Assembly (NCBI GenBank): GCA_002772195.1
Contig: PCSG01000057.1
Coordinates: forward strand, 1 to 8,658
Direction: 5' to 3'
DNA from: Desulfobacterales bacterium CG23_combo_of_CG06-09_8_20_14_all_51_8
GTDB lineage: Bacteria > Desulfobacterota > Desulfobacteria > Desulfobacterales > Desulfosalsimonadaceae
Length of the DNA: 8,658 nt
Of this stretch, positions 1 through 5,896 are shown in pieces. Numbering within the stretch: the first letter of the stretch is position 1; every line of letters starts with the position of its first letter. The position numbers were made by a program, and so were the translations under genes. The notes below the pieces were generated by a model, which worked only from the letters and a program-made list of their open reading frames with translations, was not told where the DNA came from and made no database searches.

Positions 1-29
1 TTGACAACCCGGCCACAAATATATACTAT
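1..29 (+). promoter_or_regulatory. Probable sigma-70 promoter of vapBC
   Basis: A perfect TTGACA -35 box lies at 1-6. A -10 candidate TACTAT (24-29) follows after 17 bases; TATACT (22-27, 15-base spacer) is an alternative with a better hexamer but poorer spacing. The start codon of vapB lies about 30 bases downstream. The -35 sits at the window edge, so upstream elements cannot be judged. The promoter call is inferred from consensus matches only. Confidence 0.65.
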
Positions 30-40
30 AAATATATATT
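18..40. promoter_or_regulatory. Inverted repeat, candidate VapBC operator
   Basis: Arms AATATATA (18-25) and TATATATT (33-40) are perfect reverse complements separated by seven bases. The repeat covers the predicted -10 region. VapB antitoxins of the AbrB/SpoVT fold typically bind such palindromes with VapC as co-repressor to autoregulate the operon, so this is a reasonable operator candidate. The arms are pure A/T, so chance palindromy is a real alternative. Confidence 0.45.
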
Positions 41-57
41 AAGGCGGGAGGTGAATC

Positions 58-294
58 ATGAAGACTGCAAAATTATTTAAAAACGGGCAAAGTCAGGCCG
101 TCAGATTGCCGAAAGAGTTCAGAATGGAAGGCACGGAAGTTTATATCAAGAAACAGGGAAGCGCCATCATCCTGTTGCCGAAAGAAAGGTCGTGGGAGCC
201 GCTGTTTGACAGCTTGAATCACTTTGAAAAGGATTTCAAACTTGAGCGAAATCAGCCCGAGGAAGAACAGAAGCGGGAGCGCCTGTTTAAATGA
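58..294 (+). CDS. vapB: VapB-type antitoxin (AbrB/SpoVT-fold family)
   Basis: This 78-residue protein is the antitoxin of a type II toxin-antitoxin pair; it would bind VapC, block its nuclease and repress the operon promoter. The N-terminal half matches the VagC/VapB pattern: KLFKNGQSQAVRLPKEF at residues 5-21 followed by short beta strands (EVYIKKQGSAIILLP), the swapped-hairpin DNA-binding domain. The C-terminal half, roughly residues 45-78, is acidic and charged (QPEEEQKRE), as expected for the flexible tail that wraps the toxin. The start is fixed by a strong Shine-Dalgarno, GGAGGTG at 47-53, four bases before ATG. Its stop overlaps the vapC start as ATGA (291-294), implying translational coupling. 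The region is visibly less GC-rich than the helicase genes. The family call is firm; the subfamily is not resolved. Confidence 0.92.
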   Translation: MKTAKLFKNGQSQAVRLPKEFRMEGTEVYIKKQGSAIILLPKERSWEPLFDSLNHFEKDFKLERNQPEEEQKRERLFK

Positions 295-701
295 AATACC
301 TTCTGGACACAAATATCTGTATATACGTTATTAATGAAAAGCCCTGGCAGGTTTTACGAAAATTTGAGCAGTATCCTGTTCAGGATTTCGCCATTTCTTC
401 GGTAACCCATGCGGAACTTCAGTACGGAGTTGCGAAAAGCACACACAAAGCCAGAAACCAGGAGGCCCTTGATGAATTCCTCTTGCCGCTGACGATCCTG
501 CCTTTTCACGGCAGAAAGCTGGTTGAACAATACGGTAAAATAAGGACATTTCTTGAATCCAAGGGGAAGAGGATCGGACCGCTTGACACACTTATCGCCG
601 CCCATGCCGTGAGCCTCGATTTAACGATTATCACAAACAATATCACCGAATTCTCGAGAATCCCAAATCTCAAATGTGAAAACTGGGTGTCAGAGGCATG
701 A
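291..701 (+). CDS. vapC: VapC-type PIN-domain ribonuclease toxin
   Basis: This 136-residue single PIN-domain protein closely resembles the enterobacterial VapC/MvpT toxins, which cut initiator tRNA in the anticodon loop with Mg2+ and so stop translation. The expected acidic residues are present: D6 in LLDTNICIYVI, E42 in SVTHAELQYG, D99 in IGPLDTLIAAHA, and the TNNITEF segment (residues 115-121) at the fourth position. Length is typical for the family and nothing suggests inactivation, so the toxin should be active. Translation starts within the vapB stop (ATGA), so toxin synthesis is coupled to antitoxin synthesis. The gene ends inside the loop of an intrinsic terminator and converges with the YjbQ gene. 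The tRNA target is inferred from the family; other PIN toxins cut other tRNAs or rRNA. Confidence 0.95.
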   Translation: MKYLLDTNICIYVINEKPWQVLRKFEQYPVQDFAISSVTHAELQYGVAKSTHKARNQEALDEFLLPLTILPFHGRKLVEQYGKIRTFLESKGKRIGPLDTLIAAHAVSLDLTIITNNITEFSRIPNLKCENWVSEA

Positions 702-722
702 CTCTCTCTGATACCCTTTTTT
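685..722 (+). terminator. Intrinsic terminator of vapBC, possibly bidirectional
   Basis: GGGTGTCAGAG (685-695) pairs with CTCTGATACCC (706-716), an 11-bp stem with one G-U wobble and a 10-base loop. Six T residues follow at 717-722. The vapC stop codon (699-701) lies in the loop. Read on the minus strand, the same stem is followed by AGTTTT, so it may also end the converging yjbQ transcript, less efficiently. Confidence 0.8.
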
Positions 723-1136
723 CTATTCCCCGATAATCTTGACCAGCACCCGCTTGCGGCGGCGGCCGTCAAACTCCCCGTAAAAAATCTGCTCCCAGGT
801 GCCGAAATCCAGGCGGCCGTCCGTGACAGCCACCACCACTTCCCGGCCCATGATCTGGCGTTTCATGTGGGCGTCGGCATTGTCCTCGCCCTTGTTGTGC
901 CGGTACTGGGCGACCGGCTCATGGGGCGCGAGTTTTTCCAGCCACGCCTCATAGTCGTGATGAAGGCCGGATTCATCGTCATTGATGAACACCGAGGCGG
1001 TGATGTGCATGGCGTTCACCAGCACCAGCCCTTCTTTGACGCCGCTCGCCCGCAGGCCCTCCACCTCCGGGGTGATATTGATAAAGGCCCGGCGGGTGGG
1101 CACGTGAAAAAACAGTTCCTTGCGATAGGTTTTCAT
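723..1136 (-). CDS. yjbQ: YjbQ/UPF0047 family protein
   Basis: The 137-residue protein is a full-length member of the YjbQ (UPF0047) family, a small soluble beta-rich fold annotated as 'secondary thiamine-phosphate synthase enzyme' because overexpressed members show weak activity of that kind. The physiological role is not established. Family hallmarks are present in order: FINITPEV (18-25), NAMHITASVFINDDE (41-55), YRHNKGEDNADAHMKRQIMG (78-97), GRLDFGTWEQIF (107-118) and the basic terminal strand DGRRRKRVLVKI (123-134). Conserved His and Asp residues in these blocks are intact. The start is supported by AGAGGAA (plus-strand 1141-1147) a few bases before ATG. It converges with vapC, with 21 bases between the stops, and diverges from hrpA. 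No thiamine gene or THI riboswitch is nearby, so context gives no help with function. Confidence 0.9.
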   Translation of the reverse strand: MKTYRKELFFHVPTRRAFINITPEVEGLRASGVKEGLVLVNAMHITASVFINDDESGLHHDYEAWLEKLAPHEPVAQYRHNKGEDNADAHMKRQIMGREVVVAVTDGRLDFGTWEQIFYGEFDGRRRKRVLVKIIGE

Positions 1137-1489
1137 GGGGTTCCTCTATGGGTTTGACAGTTATGACGGGTTTGATTAAAAGGAATATGTCCGGAATTGT
1201 CGCGGCCATATATATAAAGGTAGCCCGAGATTTTCAGGTTTGTCAAAAATATTTCCGGCCCTGGTCTCTAAAATCGTGTATAAGAAATTCTAATTTGGTT
1301 TCAGATAGTTAATGTCATTTTTGCAATCTCTCGATAAAGCCGGGTATGAATTTCTGGATACCCGCCTTCGCGGGTATGACAAGTGTTGTTGAGCGCCTCT
1401 CGTCCGTCATTCCCGCGGAGGCGGGAATCCAGCGAAGCTTGCATAAGATTTGGATTAGACGAGCTTTTTCTAAACTTAATTATTTTCAA
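1137..1489. other. Divergent intergenic region between yjbQ and hrpA
   Basis: This 353-base stretch separates two divergently transcribed genes and should hold both promoters. On the minus strand a consensus TTGACA reads from 1246 to 1241, but the hexamer 17 bases on (CTACCT) is poor; the AT-rich run TTTATATATATGG lies slightly too far. On the plus strand, TTGACA (1154-1159) with TAAAAG after 17 bases, and TTGCAA (1321-1326) with TATGAA (1345-1350), are weak candidates for hrpA. The right half holds the palindromic repeat described separately. No convincing gene or structured RNA is seen. Confidence 0.5.
1354..1432. repeat. Composite palindromic intergenic repeat (REP/MITE-like)
   Basis: Two 27-base arms, 1354-1380 and 1406-1432, are inverted copies of each other (24 of 27 matching) around a 25-base spacer. 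Each arm is itself a hairpin: TACCCGC (1359-1365) pairs with GCGGGTA (1370-1376), and ATTCCCGC (1409-1416) with GCGGGAAT (1421-1428). Translated, the arms give the phrases WIPAFAGMT and VIPAEAGIQ in one direction and LDSRLRGND in the other. These are familiar spurious peptides from dispersed palindromic repeats in proteobacterial genomes. It may act as a transcription or mRNA-stability element upstream of hrpA. Copy number elsewhere in the genome cannot be seen here. Confidence 0.8.
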
Positions 1490-1517
1490 ATGAATAACGA
1501 TTTTCAAATTATAAACG
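1482..1517 (+). repeat. 18-base tandem direct repeat spanning the hrpA start codon
   Basis: Units 1482-1499 and 1500-1517 match at 15 of 18 positions and share the ten-base core ATTTTCAAAT. The hrpA ATG (1490-1492) lies in the first unit; the matching position of the second unit is ATT (1508-1510). In the reading frame the duplication appears as FQMNND followed by FQIIND. Confidence 0.75.
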
Positions 1518-4500
1518 ACCGGCTCAAAAAAGTCGAGCGCCTTCTGCCCCGGGCTATGCTCAAGGACCGCCATATCGCCGCCCGGGAACTTCAGCAGATC
1601 CGCAGCCGCATCGGACGGTTTTCAACACCGGTGCCGGATGAAAAAAAGTGGATGGACCGGCTGGCCGCCATTGAAAAAAAACTCCGGGTGTCCGGGGACC
1701 GGAAACGAGCCCGCATCGCCTCCCGTCCGAAAATCACCTGTGACGAGAACCTGCCCATCGTGGTCCGGCGGCAGGATATCGTCGAGGCTATTAAAAACCA
1801 TTCCGTGATCATCGTATCCGGGGAAACCGGGTCCGGCAAAACCACCCAGCTCCCCAAATTCTGCATCGAGGCGGGCCGGGGGGTGGACGGGCTTATCGGC
1901 TGCACCCAGCCCCGGCGCATCGCCGCCATGACCGTGGCCCAGCGCATCGCCGACGAACTGAACGAACCCCTGGGCCGATCCGTGGGCTACAAGATCCGGT
2001 TTGCCGACCGCACCAGCCGGGAAAACGCCTGGATCAAACTCATGACCGACGGCATCCTTTTGGCCGAGGCCCAGACCGACCGGTATCTCAATGCCTATGA
2101 TACCCTGATTATTGATGAGGCCCACGAACGCAGCTTAAATATTGATTTTATCCTGGGCATCCTGAGAAACCTCCTTGCCCGGCGTAAAGACCTCAAGCTC
2201 ATCATCACGTCCGCCACCATCGACACGGAAAAATTTTCCAAAGCCTTTGACAACGCGCCCATCATCGAAGTCTCCGGCCGCATGTATCCGGTGGAAGTCC
2301 GGTACCGACCGGCCGGGGCCCCGGACAAGGCAGGGGAAGGGTCCGATGATGATGCCGACGCGGACGACCAGAGCCTCGCGGACCGGGCTGTGGCCGCGGT
2401 GGACGGCATTGCCGGGCCGGGACTGGCCGGCGATATCCTGGTGTTCATGCCTACGGAAAATGATATCCGGGAAACCTGCGAAACCCTGGAAGGCCGGAAA
2501 TACCGGCACACTACCGTGCTGTCCCTCTATGCGCGTCTGTCGGCGGCCGACCAGATGCGGGTGTTTGCGCCGGTCCCCGGCCGCAAGATCGTGGTGGCCA
2601 CCAATATCGCGGAAACCTCCATCACGGTGCCGGGCATCCGCTATGTGGTGGACACGGGCCTGGCCCGGATTTCGAGCTATCATTCCCGGACCCGCACCAT
2701 GTCCCTGCCGGTGGTGCCGGTGTCCAAAAGCAGCGCGGACCAGCGCAAGGGCCGGTGCGGCCGGGTGCAGAACGGCATCTGCATCCGGCTCTATTCCGAA
2801 GAGGATTACCTGGGCCGGTCCCTGTTCACGCCCCCGGAGATTCTGCGGGCCGATCTCGCGGAAGTCATCCTGCGCATGATCGCCTTGAACCTCGGGGATA
2901 TGACCGACTTCCCCTTTGTGGACCCGCCGCCATCCCGGCAGATACGGGACGGGGTGGATCTCTTGACGGAACTGGGGGCCATTGTCCCGAACCCGCATTC
3001 CGGAAAGCCCGATGCCGAAAAATTAGGCTCCGTAAAACCTGCTGCCGGGGCCCATGTGCTCACGGACCACGGCCGGCTCATGGTCCGCATCCCCCTGGAG
3101 CCCAGGCTGTCCAAAATGCTGATTTCCGCCTGGGAGCGGGGATGCATCCGGGAAGTCATGGTCATCGTCGCGGCCCTGACCATCCCCGATCCCCGGGAAA
3201 AACCCAAGGAATTCTTCGCCAAGGCCGAGGCGGCCCACCAGAAATTTAATGATCCGGCTTCCGATTTCATTACCCTCTACAATATCTGGCGGGCCTGTTT
3301 CGGCGAAACCGGAGAGGCCAAGGCCTTTGTGCGGTCCCGGGACCTCAAGAAATTCTGTGCGGCCCATTTCATGTCTTTCAAGCGCATGCGGGAGTGGCGG
3401 GACGTGCACGAGCAGATCGTGGACATCTTGGAGGAATCTGGGTTTGATCTGGCCGCCGCGCCAGAGGTTAAAGCGTCTAAAAAACCCGATGAGCTGTTTT
3501 CCGATCGCTACATCGCCATTCACCAGTCGGTTTTGAGTGGATTCTTAAGCAATATCGCCGTTAAAAAGGAAAAAAATCTCTATCAGGCCACCCGCCAGCG
3601 CCAGGCCATGATTTTTCCCGGTTCCGGTCTGTTCAACAAAGGCGGCCAGTGGATTGTGGCCGCCGAAATGGTGGAAACCTCCCGGCTGTTCGCCCGGCGG
3701 GTGGCGAGTATCCGGGGGGACTGGCTGGAGCCCCTGGGCGGGATTCTCTGCAAATATACTTACAGCAACGCCCGGTGGGAGAAAAAGCGGGAGGCGGTGG
3801 TGGCCGACGAGCAGGTGAGCCTCTATGGCCTTGTCATCGTATCCAACCGGGTGGTGAATTTCGGTCCGAAAAACCCCGAAGCCGCATCGGCAATTTTTAC
3901 CCAAAGCGCTCTCGTCCAGGGGGATGTGAAAACCGTGCTCCCCTTCATGACCCACAACTGGTCCCTGATCGAAGAGGTTAAAGACATTGAAAACCGGGTC
4001 CGGCGGCGGGACCTTTTGGTGAGCGAGGCCGCATTGGCGCAATTCTACCAGGAAAAGCTTTCCGGCGGACCGCCGGTTTACGACATGCCCACCTTGAAAA
4101 AATGGCTCCGGGAAAAAGGCTCGGATGAATTCTTAAAAATGCGCCTTGCGGATATCATGGCAACCGACCCGGACGCGGACCAATTGTCCCGGTTTCCGGA
4201 CCAGATCCCCGTGGGGGAGGCCCTTTGCGACCTTGAATACCAGTTTGAGCCGGGCCGGGATCATGACGGGGTCACGGTGAAAATTCCCCTGTCCGCAGCC
4301 TCGGCCGCGCCCCTGGAATCCACGGACTGGGTGGTGCCGGGACTCCTTGCCGAAAAAATTACGGAACTGATCCGGGCTTTGCCCAAGTCCCTGCGAAAGC
4401 AGCTCGTGCCCGTGGCGGAAACGGTTGCCGTGATACTTACGGAAATGCCCCGGAATAAAGGGTCTCTGGCCAATTCCCTGAGCCGGTTCCTCTATGATCG

Positions 4501-5575
4501 GTTTAAGGTGGATATCCCGGCAAGCCTGTGGAATGAAGACGCACTCCCGGATCATCTCAAAATGCGCATCACCCTGACCGATGCGTCCGGAAAGGAGATC
4601 CGCACCAGCCGGGACAAGGGTGTTCTGCTGCAATCCCTTAGCCGGACCCCGGCCCTGGAAGGATTTGACGCCCAGCGCAAACACTGGGAAAAAACCGGGC
4701 TGACCGGGTGGAATTTTGAGGATTTGCCGGAAGTAGTTGAAATTACAAATAAAAATGGCCATACAGCATCCGCGTATCCGGGACTGGCAGCGGCAGCGGA
4801 TGCGACCGTGAACCTGTGCCTGTTCGCCAGCCGACAGGCGGCGGACGAATCCCACCGGCAGGAGGTCAGGGCGCTTTACGCCCGGTATTTCGCCAAGGAC
4901 ATCCAGTTTTTGAAAAAAAACCTGACGTTGACCGCCGGGGACGCGGCCCTGGCCCGGTATTTCGGCGGGCAAAAGCAGGTGGAACAAAAACTCCTGGACC
5001 GGGTGCTCTCGGACCTGTTCGGCCGGGATTTCCGCACCCGAACGGAGTTTTCAGACTACGCAGCCCAACAGGTCAATCAGCTTCTTCCGGCGGGCCAGGC
5101 CTTGCTTTCCGAGGTCCTGCCCGTGATGACTGCCTATCACGCGGCCCGGACCCTGTTTTACACTCTCGAAACCACCCGGCCCGATCCTGTAATACTGGCG
5201 TTTGTGGAGGAGTTGCGAAACGCCTTGACCGGCCTAGCGCCGGAAAATTTCATCACCCTCTATGAGCGGGAACGCATGCCTCATCTGGTCCGGTATATCA
5301 ACGCCCTGATCCGCCGGACAGAGCGGGGAAGGGCCGATCTCGACAAGGACCGGAAAAAAGCGGCGGAGTTGAAACCCTTTGCGGAAAGCTTAAAAGACAT
5401 GATCGAAGGGCTAACGCCTGCCGCATCCGCTGAAAAACGCTCGGCCGTGGAAGCATACTACTGGATGATCGAAGAATTCAAAGTCTCTCTGTTCGCCCAG
5501 GAACTCAAAACCGCGTATCCGGTTTCCGTCAAGAAATTAAACGAAGAAATCCACCGGATTTCCCGGATGGTTTGA
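1490..5575 (+). CDS. hrpA: ATP-dependent RNA helicase HrpA (DEAH-box)
   Basis: HrpA is a large cytoplasmic DEAH/RHA helicase; in E. coli it has been linked to fimbrial mRNA processing and to rescue of stalled or collided ribosomes. Counting from ATG 1490 (1361 residues; E. coli HrpA is about 1300), motifs run in order: Walker A GETGSGKTT 111-119, DEAH 209-212, SAT 241-243, ATNIAETS 370-377, QRKGRCGR 418-425. HA2 and OB-type regions follow, then the long DUF3418-type C-terminal region, with FPGSGLF near 709-715, the phrase YQFEPGRDHDGVTVKIPL, and WMIEE at 1325-1329, all as in E. coli. An acidic insert (SDDDADADD, near 285-293) lies before motif IV. The frame stays open back to ATG 1346, but those 48 extra codons are mostly translated palindromic repeat. 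Start 1490 is preferred because its first residues align with the E. coli N terminus (RLKKVERLLPRAMLKDR). Neither start has a clear Shine-Dalgarno. Catalytic residues are intact and no frameshift is seen. Confidence 0.96.
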   Translation: MNNDFQIINDRLKKVERLLPRAMLKDRHIAARELQQIRSRIGRFSTPVPDEKKWMDRLAAIEKKLRVSGDRKRARIASRPKITCDENLPIVVRRQDIVEAIKNHSVIIVSGETGSGKTTQLPKFCIEAGRGVDGLIGCTQPRRIAAMTVAQRIADELNEPLGRSVGYKIRFADRTSRENAWIKLMTDGILLAEAQTDRYLNAYDTLIIDEAHERSLNIDFILGILRNLLARRKDLKLIITSATIDTEKFSKAFDNAPIIEVSGRMYPVEVRYRPAGAPDKAGEGSDDDADADDQSLADRAVAAVDGIAGPGLAGDILVFMPTENDIRETCETLEGRKYRHTTVLSLYARLSAADQMRVFAPVPGRKIVVATNIAETSITVPGIRYVVDTGLARISSYHSRTRTMSLPVVPVSKSSADQRKGRCGRVQNGICIRLYSEEDYLGRSLFTPPEILRADLAEVILRMIALNLGDMTDFPFVDPPPSRQIRDGVDLLTELGAIVPNPHSGKPDAEKLGSVKPAAGAHVLTDHGRLMVRIPLEPRLSKMLISAWERGCIREVMVIVAALTIPDPREKPKEFFAKAEAAHQKFNDPASDFITLYNIWRACFGETGEAKAFVRSRDLKKFCAAHFMSFKRMREWRDVHEQIVDILEESGFDLAAAPEVKASKKPDELFSDRYIAIHQSVLSGFLSNIAVKKEKNLYQATRQRQAMIFPGSGLFNKGGQWIVAAEMVETSRLFARRVASIRGDWLEPLGGILCKYTYSNARWEKKREAVVADEQVSLYGLVIVSNRVVNFGPKNPEAASAIFTQSALVQGDVKTVLPFMTHNWSLIEEVKDIENRVRRRDLLVSEAALAQFYQEKLSGGPPVYDMPTLKKWLREKGSDEFLKMRLADIMATDPDADQLSRFPDQIPVGEALCDLEYQFEPGRDHDGVTVKIPLSAASAAPLESTDWVVPGLLAEKITELIRALPKSLRKQLVPVAETVAVILTEMPRNKGSLANSLSRFLYDRFKVDIPASLWNEDALPDHLKMRITLTDASGKEIRTSRDKGVLLQSLSRTPALEGFDAQRKHWEKTGLTGWNFEDLPEVVEITNKNGHTASAYPGLAAAADATVNLCLFASRQAADESHRQEVRALYARYFAKDIQFLKKNLTLTAGDAALARYFGGQKQVEQKLLDRVLSDLFGRDFRTRTEFSDYAAQQVNQLLPAGQALLSEVLPVMTAYHAARTLFYTLETTRPDPVILAFVEELRNALTGLAPENFITLYERERMPHLVRYINALIRRTERGRADLDKDRKKAAELKPFAESLKDMIEGLTPAASAEKRSAVEAYYWMIEEFKVSLFAQELKTAYPVSVKKLNEEIHRISRMV

Positions 5576-5593
5576 AACTTCGTATTAACCCGA

Positions 5594-5636
5594 CATTCCT
5601 GGCAAGGGCGCGCAGCGGCCGCGACCCGGAATCCAG
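5594..5636. repeat. Imperfect palindromic repeat downstream of hrpA
   Basis: The element opens with CATTCCTGG and closes with CCCGGAATCCAG; ATTCCTGG (5595-5602) and CCCGGAAT (5625-5632) pair at seven of eight positions. Its GC-rich centre contains the palindrome GCGGCCGC (5615-5622). Its ends, CATTCC and GGAATCCAG, are the same as those of the repeat arm at 1406-1432, suggesting a related, more diverged member of the same family. Confidence 0.55.
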
Positions 5637-5669
5637 AAAGAGAACGGAAGGGGATAACGCAAAAAATAT

Positions 5670-5752
5670 TTCACGCAGAGGCGCTGGGATGCAGAGAACA
5701 AAAAATAAAACCAAAGTTTTTCCCTCTGCGCCCCGGCGTCCCTGCGGGAGAA
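5670..5752. repeat. Long imperfect inverted repeat with strong hairpin potential
   Basis: The left arm (about 5670-5705, TTCACGCAGAGGCGC onward) is an inverted copy of the right arm (about 5717-5752, CCTCTGCGCCCCGGCG to GCGGGAGAA). Most mismatches are transitions, several of which would be G-U pairs in RNA. The loop is A-rich. Motifs of the type 'cgcagaggcgcagag' occur as dispersed intergenic repeats in many environmental bacteria; membership is inferred from that resemblance. On the minus strand the stem is followed by ATATTTTTT. Confidence 0.6.
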
Positions 5753-5765
5753 AAGGATGATGCGT

Positions 5766-5798
5766 TCCGGCAATTTTCAGCTTGCCGGACCCCGTTTT
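5766..5798 (+). terminator. Possible weak terminator hairpin after hrpA
   Basis: TCCGGCAA (5766-5773) pairs perfectly with TTGCCGGA (5782-5789) around an eight-base loop. The downstream U-tract is weak and displaced (CCCCGTTTT), so this may be a terminator or only a transcript-end stabiliser. A second, A/T-rich hairpin, AAAATC (5802-5807) with GATTTT (5813-5818), runs into eight T residues at 5815-5822. Either could separate hrpA from rhlB transcription. Confidence 0.35.
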
Positions 5799-5854
5799 CA
5801 TAAAATCCTCGCGATTTTTTTTATTTTCTGGTATTTACCAATAGTTAAAAATTT

Positions 5855-5896
5855 AAGGAGAACCTTTTGAAAAGATCCCATGCCTATGAAAAATGA
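5855..5896 (+). promoter_or_regulatory. Shine-Dalgarno with a nine-codon leader ORF overlapping the rhlB start
   Basis: AAGGAG at 5855-5860 is the only good ribosome site before rhlB. It sits six bases before TTG at 5867, which opens a nine-codon frame (MKRSHAYEK) ending at TGA 5894-5896, out of frame with rhlB and past both rhlB ATG candidates (5880 and 5886). From the rhlB ATG it is 19 bases away, too far for normal use. Translation of the leader could recruit ribosomes that restart on rhlB; it may equally be chance. Confidence 0.4.

Larger units (their letters stand above)
5576..5879. other. Intergenic region between hrpA and rhlB
   Basis: This 304-base gap holds two palindromic repeats in its first 180 bases and, towards rhlB, a GC-rich hairpin, a weak A/T hairpin with a T-run, and a perfect short inverted repeat, TGGTA-TT-TACCA at 5829-5840, that could be an operator. 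An AAGGAG Shine-Dalgarno lies at 5855-5860. No clear sigma-70 promoter is visible. Open frames here are repeat-derived. Confidence 0.55.

Noticed and set aside
867..1157. Plus-strand open frame of 96 codons opposite yjbQ
   Set aside because: Shadow of yjbQ, whose minus-strand translation matches the UPF0047 family along its full length.
1154..1182. Plus-strand TTGACA with TAAAAG after 17 bases as the hrpA promoter
   Set aside because: The -10 matches only four of six bases and the site lies over 300 bases from the hrpA start, so it is recorded as a weak candidate but not called.
1354..1432. CRISPR array
   Set aside because: The two similar units are inverted rather than direct, there are only two of them and no regularly spaced series follows.
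1137..1489. THI (TPP) riboswitch for yjbQ given its thiamine-related annotation
   Set aside because: No recognisable THI-box conserved segments are seen on the minus strand upstream of yjbQ.
1301..1573. Minus-strand open frame across the repeat upstream of hrpA
   Set aside because: Its peptide is the translated palindromic repeat (LDSRLRGND, REGGYPEI) plus hrpA antisense, not a gene.
2135..2998. Antisense open frame of 287 codons within hrpA
   Set aside because: It is a GC-rich shadow of the hrpA frame: Gly/Arg/His/Pro-rich with no recognisable domain, while the plus-strand frame carries all helicase motifs.
4133..4987. Antisense open frame of 284 codons within the hrpA C-terminal region
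   Set aside because: The translation looks compositionally random and the overlapping plus-strand frame aligns with E. coli HrpA.
5529..5801. Open frames on both strands in the hrpA-rhlB gap
   Set aside because: They translate the intergenic repeats (for example FLDSGSRPLRALARNV), lack ribosome sites and run into hrpA.
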